Source: Bacteroidia bacterium (lineage in GTDB: Bacteria; Bacteroidota; Bacteroidia; UKL13-3). Taken from it: a DNA stretch of 7,472 nt. Positions 1 to 5,630 of the stretch are shown here, piece by piece. Both the position numbers and the translations under genes were made by a program. A model generated the notes under the pieces. That model did not search any database. It worked only from the letters and a program-made list of their open reading frames with translations, and had not been told where the DNA came from. How positions within the stretch are numbered: the stretch's first letter is position 1; the number at the start of each line of letters is the position of its first letter. The stretch spans positions 1 through 7,472 of the forward strand of contig JACFNJ010000134.1 in assembly GCA_019454865.1 (NCBI GenBank), written 5' to 3'.

Positions 1-349
1 GAAACAACTTAACTGCTTGGCTTTTGCTTGCATTTTTCTCTGAGTGATAAACACCTGAACCTGCACTCATCACCTGCACCTCATTAGCTTTTATAATACT
101 TCCATTTCCCATGCTGTCTTTATGTTCTAGTTCTCCTTCTTGTACCAATGTTATTATTTCCATGTTATCGTGTGGGTGCATACTAAAACCCATTCCGGGT
201 GCAATTTCGTCATCATTCAATACGCGTAAAGCACCAAATTGTATTTTTTCCGGATTATACCAACCTGCAAAGCTGAATGAATGTTTAGCATTTAACCAGC
301 CATGATTTGCATGGCCTCTGTCTTCTGCTTTATGAATAATTGTTTTCAT
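1..349 (-). CDS. Pirin family protein (bicupin), N-terminal part, runs off the left edge
   Basis: The first 116 residues are visible from an ATG at 349; the C-terminal half lies beyond base 1 (pirins are usually about 230-290 residues). The N-terminal cupin is clear. It has a pirin start with HGWLNAKHSFSF (residues 16-27), then MHPHDNMEIIT (57-67), LEHKDSMGNGS (74-84) and MSAGSGVYHSE (94-104). By comparison with characterised pirins (human pirin, E. coli YhhW), the metal ligands would be H58, H60, H102 and E104, all present. Family members bind Fe or another divalent metal; some act as quercetin 2,3-dioxygenases and others as redox-sensing co-regulators, so the substrate here is unknown. The protein should be cytoplasmic, with no signal peptide. 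It lies 68 bp downstream of a MarR gene on the same strand and has its own promoter in that gap, so it is probably the regulator's target. Family assignment is firm; function is not. Confidence 0.93.
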   Translation of the reverse strand, partial: MKTIIHKAEDRGHANHGWLNAKHSFSFAGWYNPEKIQFGALRVLNDDEIAPGMGFSMHPHDNMEIITLVQEGELEHKDSMGNGSIIKANEVQVMSAGSGVYHSEKNASKSQAVKLF

Positions 350-369
350 GTTTTAATAATTTAACTCTA

Positions 370-400
370 CAAATGTACATACAATAAAAGTATATACAAA
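370..400 (-). promoter_or_regulatory. Bacteroidota-type promoter for the pirin gene
   Basis: On the minus strand, a TTTG (-33 type) box at 400-397 is followed after 19 bp by TACATTTG at 377-370, a full match to the Bacteroidota -7 consensus TAnnTTTG. Transcription would begin a few bases downstream (about 363-366), leaving a short leader of roughly 15 nt before the pirin ATG at 349. The leader has no Shine-Dalgarno-like sequence, which is usual in this phylum. Both boxes and the spacing fit; the start site is inferred. Confidence 0.65.
374..398. promoter_or_regulatory. Candidate MarR operator (9-7-9 inverted repeat) inside the pirin promoter
   Basis: TGTACATAC (374-382) and GTATATACA (390-398) are inverted copies with one mismatch, separated by 7 bp. 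The repeat fills the spacer between the -33 and -7 boxes of the pirin promoter and overlaps the ends of both boxes. A dimeric winged-helix regulator bound here should block RNA polymerase. MarR-family operators are commonly imperfect palindromes of about this size, and the marR gene ends only 20 bp away. Assigning the site to this MarR protein is inference from position and symmetry. Confidence 0.45.
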
Positions 401-417
401 TAAATAAGTAAAAAATT

Positions 418-867
418 TTATCCTCTAAGTTTATCGAGCAGCTTATTTAGTTCTATGCACTCTTTCTTTGTTAGGGATTCAAAGTTATTTCTCCATTTTT
501 CAGTTTCTGCATCTATGGCTGTTAACACATCTAAGCCTTTATCGGTAATTCCAATATCAACTTGTCGTCTGTTTTTTTCACATTGTACACGTGTTACAAG
601 TTGGTTTTTTAATAGTTTGTCAATTAGGCGTGTGGTGTTTGAGTTTTTATCAATCATGCGGCAGGCAATGTCGTTTAGCATAAGTTTTTTTGGGTGCGAC
701 CCACGCAATATTCGTAAAACATTGTATTGCTGCGATGTTATACCATAGGGTTTTAATCGTTTAATGTTTTTAGATTCAACCCATCCGGCAGTATATAAAA
801 TATTAACTGTTGCTTTTTCATATTCACAGTTAAACTTTTTCTGTTTAATGTCTTGTTCTAATCCCAT
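418..867 (-). CDS. MarR family winged-helix transcriptional regulator
   Basis: This 149-residue protein has the usual MarR length. A first dimerisation helix lies in the N-terminal 35 residues. The winged helix-turn-helix covers about 43-112: GITSQQYNVLRIL (42-54), the helix-turn-helix with recognition helix around SNTTRLIDKLLKNQLV (76-91), and the wing at EKNRRQVDIGITDKG (97-111), where NRR replaces the common DRR. Helices after 112 complete the dimer interface. Cysteines at 13, 69 and 96 are present, but no known redox-sensing arrangement is evident, so the ligand is unknown. The ATG at 867 follows the pepT stop by 11 bp, so the gene is probably co-transcribed with pepT; I see no separate promoter. 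The pirin gene follows downstream with its own promoter and a palindrome that may be this regulator's operator. The family is certain; repressor action on pirin is inferred. Confidence 0.93.
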   Translation of the reverse strand: MGLEQDIKQKKFNCEYEKATVNILYTAGWVESKNIKRLKPYGITSQQYNVLRILRGSHPKKLMLNDIACRMIDKNSNTTRLIDKLLKNQLVTRVQCEKNRRQVDIGITDKGLDVLTAIDAETEKWRNNFESLTKKECIELNKLLDKLRG

Positions 868-878
868 TGTTATTTAAT

Positions 879-2111
879 TTATTGTTGCGCTACAAGTTTC
901 GTAATTTCTATGCACACATCAACTGCTTTTTGCATGTCTTGTACACTTACATATTCTAATTTGCTGTGAATAGCCATTTCGCCAGTAAAAATATTTGGGC
1001 AAGGTAATCCCATAAAACTAAGCCTACTTCCATCGGTACCTCCTCTTATATTTGTAAGTTGGGGAGATAAACCCGCATTTTTATATGCTTGTTCGGCTAT
1101 TTGCATTACATGTGGATTTTTATTCAATATCTCTTTCATGTTTCGGTATTGTTCTTTTACCGAAATATTAAAACTTGAACCCGGAAATTGTTCTGTTGCT
1201 TTCTGAGCTAAATTTTTCAAAACATCTTCATGTTCGGCTAATTTTTTTGTGTCAAAATCCCTAACAATAAATTGTACGGTTGTTTGTTCTAAGCCACCAT
1301 TTGTACTTACCGGATGAACAAATCCTTGGTAACCTTCGGTAGCTTCAGGGCATAAAATATCTTTAGGCAAATTGCTTAAAAAATATCCTGCAATTTTTTG
1401 TGAATTAACCATTTTGTCTTTTGCGTATCCAGGGTGTGCGCTTACTCCATTAAATGTAATGGTACAAGCATCAGCACTGAAATTTTCTCCTTCTAAATGT
1501 CCTCTTTCACCACCATCCATCGTATAGCCGAAATCAGCATTAAGTTTTTTCATATCTACTTTATCTACACCTCTGCCTATTTCTTCATCAGGAGTAAATA
1601 ATATGCGTATATTTCCATGTGCAATGGATGGATTTTCTTGTAGTATTTGTGCTAAACTCATTATAATAGCTACGCCTGCTTTGTCATCTGCACCTAATAG
1701 AGTTAATCCGCTTGCAGTTATTATATCATCGCCAATGCGTTGGGTTAAATACGGATGACTGGTTTTACTTAATACAAGCGATGCATCATCCGGATATGTT
1801 ATATCAGTTCCATCCCAGTTTTTGTGTAGCCGGGGTTTTACATTTGCTCCACTACAATCGGGTGCAGTATCTACATGGCTGCAAAAACAAACCGTTGGAA
1901 CTTTCTTGTTAATATTGGATTTAATGGTTGCATATACATAGCCATATTCATCCATTTCGGCATCATCAATGCCAATGCTTTTTAATTCATCAACTAATAA
2001 TTTGCTTAAGTTTTTTTGTTTGAGTGATGATGGGGTAGAGGAAGAAGAGGGATCAGCTTCGGTATCTATTTGTACATAGCGCATCAATCGTTCAGCAACA
2101 GTATAATTCAT
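879..2111 (-). CDS. pepT: Peptidase T (tripeptide aminopeptidase, M20B family)
   Basis: PepT is a cytoplasmic di-zinc aminopeptidase that removes the N-terminal residue from tripeptides late in peptide breakdown. The 410-residue length is that of the family (E. coli PepT 408). Catalytic positions line up with PepT: H79 and D81 (SHVDTAPD), bridging D142 (GADDKAG), general base E176 and metal ligand E177 (TPDEEIGRG), D199 (MDGG) and H382 (IHSKLEYV). The lid/dimerisation domain lies in between (about 212-325) and contains the conserved NGVSAHPGYAKDKMVNS (221-237). RGGTDGSRLSFMGLPCPN (356-373) is also typical. The short Ser/Thr-rich stretch at 21-29 falls in a loop that varies among PepT proteins. 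The ATG at 2111 gives the expected N-terminus, with a Y/V-rich first helix and a YVQIDTEAD segment. It is probably the first gene of a pepT-marR transcript, with 192 bp of non-coding DNA upstream. Confidence 0.97.
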   Translation of the reverse strand: MNYTVAERLMRYVQIDTEADPSSSSTPSSLKQKNLSKLLVDELKSIGIDDAEMDEYGYVYATIKSNINKKVPTVCFCSHVDTAPDCSGANVKPRLHKNWDGTDITYPDDASLVLSKTSHPYLTQRIGDDIITASGLTLLGADDKAGVAIIMSLAQILQENPSIAHGNIRILFTPDEEIGRGVDKVDMKKLNADFGYTMDGGERGHLEGENFSADACTITFNGVSAHPGYAKDKMVNSQKIAGYFLSNLPKDILCPEATEGYQGFVHPVSTNGGLEQTTVQFIVRDFDTKKLAEHEDVLKNLAQKATEQFPGSSFNISVKEQYRNMKEILNKNPHVMQIAEQAYKNAGLSPQLTNIRGGTDGSRLSFMGLPCPNIFTGEMAIHSKLEYVSVQDMQKAVDVCIEITKLVAQQ

Positions 2112-2303
2112 TGTTTGAGTATTAAGAGTGTTTTTTACAAGTGTTAAATATTTATATTTTATTCGTTGTATTTACTTGTAATTAGCAAGCTAATTTAGAA
2201 TAAAATCTATTACATGCAATAATTAATTGCGTATAAAAATTAATTTAGAAATCAATTAAATTATAAATGAGAAACAAGCCAATATTTGTGTTGCTACTTA
2301 CAA
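2112..2303. other. Non-coding gap upstream of pepT with small dyads and a direct repeat
   Basis: This very AT-rich gap separates the end of the molybdoenzyme gene from the start of pepT, both on the minus strand. It has a near-perfect dyad AATTAGC-AA-GCTAATT (2180-2195), about 70-85 bp upstream of the pepT ATG, and a second short dyad GCAAT-N5-ATTGC (2216-2230). The 10-mer TAATTTAGAA occurs at 2191-2200 and again at 2241-2250, 50 bp apart. I found no TAnnTTTG box for pepT and no GC-rich hairpin with a T-run that would terminate the molybdoenzyme transcript. Some regulation of pepT here is plausible, but nothing more can be said. Confidence 0.4.
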
Positions 2304-4613
2304 TTACTGCATACTCTTTTTAAGTTTTAATATTACCGATTTGCTGGTGGGTGTATTGCTATATTCGGCTACTGAGTTTATAGGAACCAATACGTTGGCT
2401 TCCGGAAAATAAGTAGCACAACAGGTTTCCGGTATATTGTATGCAACTATTAAAAACTTATGTGCTACACGTTCAATTCCATCGTGGTAATTGTATAAGT
2501 CCACTACATCTCCTTTGTTAAAACCAAGTCGTGCAATGTCTTTTTCATTCATCAATACTACTCTTCGTTCATTGTATATTCCACGGTAGCGGTCGTCTAA
2601 TCCATAAATGGTGGTATTAAACTGATCGTGTGTTCTTATTGTCATCATCAACAATTCATCTTCTGATAATTTTATTTGACGCAGTTTAGTAACTGTAAAG
2701 TTAGCTTTTCCGGTAAAGGTTTTAAAGTTTTTTTCTCTTGCTCCATTGGGTAAATAAAATCCACCGGGTTGTCTTACTTTTTTGTTGTAATCATCAAAGC
2801 CCGGAATTGTTTTTTCAATTGCATCACGAATATTATCGTAATGTTTTTCGTAATTATTCCAGTTTATTTTGCTTCGATTACCCAAAGTTGCTTTTGCTAA
2901 ACGACAAACTATTACACTCTCGCTAAGTAGATTATTGCTTACCGGTTTAAGTCGCCCCGTACTCATTTGTACTACGCCCATTGAATTTTCGCTACTTATA
3001 AATTGTGTTTCTCCATCGGCATTTGTGTCTTTATCGCTTCTTCCGTATGTAGGTAAAATTAAAGCTTCATCTCCGGTAATTAAATGGCTTCTGTTTAGCT
3101 TTGTACTAACATGTACTGTAAGTGCACAATTTTCTAATGCCTTGGCAGTATATAGCGTATCGGGTGTAGCGGATAAGAAATTACCTCCCATTGCTATAAA
3201 TACTTTTCCTTTGGTATCGTGCATGGCTTTTATACAATCCACAACATCTAAACCGTGTTCATAAGGTGCATTGATACCAAATACCGAGTTAAGTTTATCA
3301 ATAAATGCTTTGGATGGTTTTTCGTAAATTCCCATTGTACGATCGCCTTGTACGTTGCTATGCCCTCTTACCGGACAAGTACCTGCACCCGGCTTACCGA
3401 TACTTCCTTTTAATAACAGTAGATTTACCACTTCTTTAATGGTATCTACCGCATTTTTATGTTGAGTAAGACCCATTGCCCAACAAGCAATTATTTTTTT
3501 CTTATTTTTAAGTAGTTCGGCAGTGGTTCGTATATCTTCTATCGAAATTCCACATGCTGCACTTAACTCATCCAAACTGTACTCTTCAAATGTTTTTTCA
3601 AGTTCAGTATAGCCATGTGTATGGTTTTTAATAAACTCTAAATCAAAAATACTTCCAGCATTTTGTTTTTCTTCTTCCCACCATATACGTTGTATAGCTT
3701 TTATTAAAGCCAAATCGCCATTAATTTTTACTTGCAGGTATATATCGGTAAGTTGTGATTTAATACCCAATACCCCATTTAATTTTTGAGGGTTATTAAA
3801 GCCGATTAGCCCGGTTTCTTTCAGTGGGTTTATTGAAATAATTTTACATCCATTTCTTTTTGCTTTTTGTAGAGCCGATAACATTCGCGGATGATTTGTA
3901 CCCGGATTTTGACCAAGTATTATTATCGCTTCTGCTTCGTGTAAGTCTTCTAAAGTTACTGAGCCCTTGCCTATGCCTGTAGTTTCGTTTAGTGCTACAC
4001 CACTACTTTCGTGGCACATGTTACTACAATCCGGTAAGTTATTGGTTCCATATTCTCTAACAAACAATTGGTATAAAAAAGCTGCTTCGTTACTGGTTCT
4101 TCCTGAGGTATAAAAAATTGCATCGTTAGGATTTTTTAATGCATTTAAATGTTTACCGATTAATGCAAAAGCATCCTCCCATGTTATTGGTTTGTAATGT
4201 GTATCGCCTTTTCGCAAATACATGGGTTGAGCAATTCTTCCTTTTTTACCTATTTCATAATCGTTGAGGTGAGATAAATCAACAATGCTGTTTTCTTCAA
4301 AAAATTTGGTAAATAAAGTTTTGGTAGTAGCTTCTTCTGCCACTGCTTTAGCTCCATTTTCGCAATATTCAGCAATTACTGACCGCTCATCATCCGGGTC
4401 GGGCCAGGCACACCCCGGGCAATCATACCCATCTTTCTGGTTTAATTTTAATAGTGCTTTTGTACCACGTAAAGCGTTCATCTCGCCAAATACGTGCTTT
4501 ATTGACGAAACCACCGCAGGAATTCCAGCTGCTGTTTCTTTGGGTTCAGTTAATTTAATTTCTAAAAATTCTTCCGGATTTTCCGGATCGGGTTTGTTTG
4601 GATTTAATTCCAT
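2304..4613 (-). CDS. Molybdopterin oxidoreductase, FdhF/YdeP-like (formate dehydrogenase alpha-like)
   Basis: This 769-residue protein belongs to the bis-MGD molybdoenzyme (DMSO reductase) superfamily, in the soluble YdeP/formate dehydrogenase H-like branch. It lacks the N-terminal CxxC-type [4Fe-4S] domain of true formate dehydrogenases. Instead the family motif DCPGCAWPDPDDE occurs at 64-76. The core molybdopterin domain starts near 127 with PMYLRKGD and TWEDAFALI. The likely Mo ligand is C200 in SNMCHESSG (197-205), at the position of selenocysteine 140 in E. coli FdhH. Other family blocks are LGQNPGTNHPRML (233-245), GKPGAGTCPVRGHSNVQGDR (406-425) and AMGGNFLSATPD (474-485). The C-terminal cofactor-binding domain runs from about 652 to 767 (MTIRTHDQFNTTIYG at 657-671). 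No Tat or Sec signal is visible, so it should be cytoplasmic. The ATG at 4613 is the only sensible start. E. coli YdeP is linked to acid resistance, but its reaction is unsettled, so formate oxidation is not assured. No fdhD, moa or electron-carrier genes are adjacent. Confidence 0.93.
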   Translation of the reverse strand: MELNPNKPDPENPEEFLEIKLTEPKETAAGIPAVVSSIKHVFGEMNALRGTKALLKLNQKDGYDCPGCAWPDPDDERSVIAEYCENGAKAVAEEATTKTLFTKFFEENSIVDLSHLNDYEIGKKGRIAQPMYLRKGDTHYKPITWEDAFALIGKHLNALKNPNDAIFYTSGRTSNEAAFLYQLFVREYGTNNLPDCSNMCHESSGVALNETTGIGKGSVTLEDLHEAEAIIILGQNPGTNHPRMLSALQKAKRNGCKIISINPLKETGLIGFNNPQKLNGVLGIKSQLTDIYLQVKINGDLALIKAIQRIWWEEEKQNAGSIFDLEFIKNHTHGYTELEKTFEEYSLDELSAACGISIEDIRTTAELLKNKKKIIACWAMGLTQHKNAVDTIKEVVNLLLLKGSIGKPGAGTCPVRGHSNVQGDRTMGIYEKPSKAFIDKLNSVFGINAPYEHGLDVVDCIKAMHDTKGKVFIAMGGNFLSATPDTLYTAKALENCALTVHVSTKLNRSHLITGDEALILPTYGRSDKDTNADGETQFISSENSMGVVQMSTGRLKPVSNNLLSESVIVCRLAKATLGNRSKINWNNYEKHYDNIRDAIEKTIPGFDDYNKKVRQPGGFYLPNGAREKNFKTFTGKANFTVTKLRQIKLSEDELLMMTIRTHDQFNTTIYGLDDRYRGIYNERRVVLMNEKDIARLGFNKGDVVDLYNYHDGIERVAHKFLIVAYNIPETCCATYFPEANVLVPINSVAEYSNTPTSKSVILKLKKSMQ

Positions 4614-4834
4614 AACGTGTTATGAATTATTAAGTAAAATGTAAAGAAACTAAAATAGAAACAGATTTAAAAATTGAATATCGCTTTTATACCAAAGTCT
4701 GAGAATACTCATACAATTTCATAGAATGCACTTTTCAGTAAAACCAAAAATATGTTTATTGTTTGTTTGGTTCTATTGCATACAGGGGGCATTTACACGT
4801 TTAGTATGATTGATTATGTAATTTTTAAAAACAA
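4614..4834. other. Non-coding stretch upstream of the molybdoenzyme gene
   Basis: I see no coding potential on either strand. On the minus strand, TATTTTTG at 4752-4745 fits the -7 consensus TAnnTTTG about 132 bp before the molybdoenzyme start, but no TTTG lies at the expected -33 distance, so it is a weak promoter candidate. Next to it, AACCAAA (4742-4748) and TTTGGTT (4766-4772) form a perfect 7-bp inverted repeat with a 17-bp gap, possibly a regulator site. A short G-run at 4785-4789 stands out in otherwise AT-rich DNA without obvious meaning. Confidence 0.35.
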
Positions 4835-4860
4835 AAAAACCTCGCAAATGCAAGGTTTTT
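4835..4860 (-). terminator. Rho-independent terminator of the tRNA gene
   Basis: On the minus strand the transcript folds into an 11-bp stem AAAAACCUUGC / GCGAGGUUUUU with an AUUU loop. The U-run of the 3' arm extends past the stem. One internal pair is a U.G wobble on the minus transcript but a C/A mismatch on the plus transcript, so the hairpin is better formed in the tRNA direction. It begins only 5 nt after the tRNA 3' end. It also insulates the tRNA from the molybdoenzyme gene downstream on the same strand. Confidence 0.8.
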
Positions 4861-4865
4861 GTTTG

Positions 4866-4939
4866 TGGGCCCACCTGGGATCGAACCAGGCACCCCCTGA
4901 TTATGAGTCAGATGCTCTAACCGAATGAGCTATAGGCCC
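4866..4939 (-). tRNA. tRNA with anticodon CAT (elongator tRNA-Met, or tRNA-Ile2)
   Basis: The 74-nt minus-strand gene folds into a complete cloverleaf. The acceptor stem is GGGCCTA / TGGGCCC with discriminator A. The D arm is GCTC-ATTCGGTTA-GAGC, the anticodon arm TCTGA-CTCATAA-TCAGG, the variable loop GGGTG, and the T arm CCTGG-TTCGATC-CCAGG. The CCA end is not encoded (CAA follows), so it must be added after transcription. It is not an initiator tRNA: position 1-72 is a proper G-C pair and the anticodon stem lacks the GGG/CCC triplet. A CAT anticodon is shared by elongator Met and the AUA-reading Ile2, which needs lysidine at C34. The C4-G69 and C5-G68 pairs match determinants reported for E. 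coli tRNA-Ile2 recognition by TilS, so Ile2 is a real possibility. Transcribed alone from its own promoter, with a terminator right behind it. Confidence 0.96.
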
Positions 4940-4947
4940 GCCTCTTT

Positions 4948-4977
4948 TTTGAAAAGGTGTGCAAACATATATGTTTG
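4948..4977 (+). promoter_or_regulatory. Bacteroidota-type promoter for the HAD phosphatase gene
   Basis: TTTG at 4948-4951 and TATGTTTG at 4970-4977 are separated by 18 bp, slightly short of the usual 19-21 but within the range seen in this phylum. The start site would fall near 4981-4985, giving a leader of about 15 nt before the ATG at 4999. The -7 box is the right half of a perfect 16-bp palindrome shared with the divergent tRNA promoter. The box match is clear; activity is inferred. Confidence 0.55.
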
Positions 4978-4993
4978 TATTTTCTTTAACAAA
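4962..4993 (-). promoter_or_regulatory. Bacteroidota-type promoter for the CAT tRNA
   Basis: On the minus strand, TTTG (4993-4990), a 20-bp spacer and TATGTTTG (4969-4962) match the phylum consensus exactly in sequence and spacing. Transcription should start around 4955-4958, leaving a leader of some 16-19 nt for RNase P to remove before the mature 5' end at 4939. The -33 box lies inside the leader of the divergent HAD gene, so the two transcription units interlock. Confidence 0.7.
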
Positions 4994-4998
4994 TTTAA

Positions 4999-5622
4999 AT
5001 GACAAAAATTACAACAATTATTTTGGACTTGGGTGGTGTGATACTTAACCTAAACCAAAACTTAACCATAGAACAATTTAAGTCTCTTGGAGTTTCATCA
5101 TTAAACTTACATGCTAATCATACCGTGTTTGCTGAATTTGAAATTGGAAAAATTTCTTCAAAGGAGTTTGTTAATACTATTCGAGCATCAACAGCAAAGC
5201 CAATTACTGATGCCGAAATAATTAATGCATGGAATGCAATGCTTTTGGATTTACCCCAAAAACGAATAGAGTACATAAAGAAATTGCGCGAAAAATATAC
5301 GGTATTGCTGTTGAGTAATACCAATAGCATACACATTGATGCGTTTAATAAATATTTTGAAACTACATTCAACAATTTGAATTGGTACGATTTATTTGAT
5401 AAGGTTTATTACAGTTACGAAATAGGAATGCGTAAACCAAATACAGATATTTATTCTTATGTTTTAAACCAACATCAATTGCAGCCCAAGCAAACATTAT
5501 TTGTTGATGATAATGAACAAAATTTGTTAGGCGCTTCACTAGTTGGGATAAATACTTTGTTAGCTAATATACCGTTGGATGAAACTTTGTTTGAACAGGT
5601 ATTAAAAGTATGTAATAGTTAG
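4999..5622 (+). CDS. HAD superfamily hydrolase (subfamily IA, YihX-like phosphatase)
   Basis: This 207-residue, probably cytoplasmic phosphatase has all four HAD motifs. Motif I is LDLGGVILN (9-17), with nucleophile D10. Motif II is LLSNTN (104-109), with S106. Motif III is RKPNTDIY (145-152), with K146. Motif IV is FVDDNEQN (168-175), with D170 and D171. The helical C1 cap lies between motifs I and II (about 18-90). The usual acid/base Asp two residues after the nucleophile is Gly (DLG). This also occurs in E. coli YihX (DLGNV), an active alpha-glucose-1-phosphate phosphatase, so it marks the subgroup rather than proving inactivity. Overall resemblance is to YihX and related 'FMN/sugar phosphatase' proteins; the substrate cannot be told. 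It is the only plus-strand gene here, divergent from the tRNA and converging with the next gene at 8 bp. The ATG at 4999 puts motif I at the normal distance from the N-terminus. Confidence 0.92.
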   Translation: MTKITTIILDLGGVILNLNQNLTIEQFKSLGVSSLNLHANHTVFAEFEIGKISSKEFVNTIRASTAKPITDAEIINAWNAMLLDLPQKRIEYIKKLREKYTVLLLSNTNSIHIDAFNKYFETTFNNLNWYDLFDKVYYSYEIGMRKPNTDIYSYVLNQHQLQPKQTLFVDDNEQNLLGASLVGINTLLANIPLDETLFEQVLKVCNS

Positions 5623-5630
5623 TTTTGTGA

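Noticed and set aside
111..305. Plus-strand open frame of 64 codons
   Set aside because: It is antisense to the pirin gene, whose conserved metal-binding motifs fall in this span on the minus strand.
2869..3264. Plus-strand open frame of 131 codons
   Set aside because: It lies entirely within the molybdoenzyme gene on the opposite strand, whose protein is conserved across this span. The translated product is Leu/Ser-rich with no recognisable family.
4285..4644. Plus-strand open frame of 119 codons at the start of the molybdoenzyme gene
   Set aside because: It is antisense to the conserved N-terminal DCPGCAWPDP region and resembles no family. Only its last bases leave the overlap.
4785..4789. 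G-run in the non-coding stretch near the tRNA, considered as a tRNA fragment or attachment site
   Set aside because: No stretch matching the tRNA 3' end, no integrase gene and no direct repeat of the tRNA end were found in the window.
5118..5375. Minus-strand open frame of 85 codons
   Set aside because: It lies inside the HAD gene, over its cap and motif II, and is a shadow of that frame.
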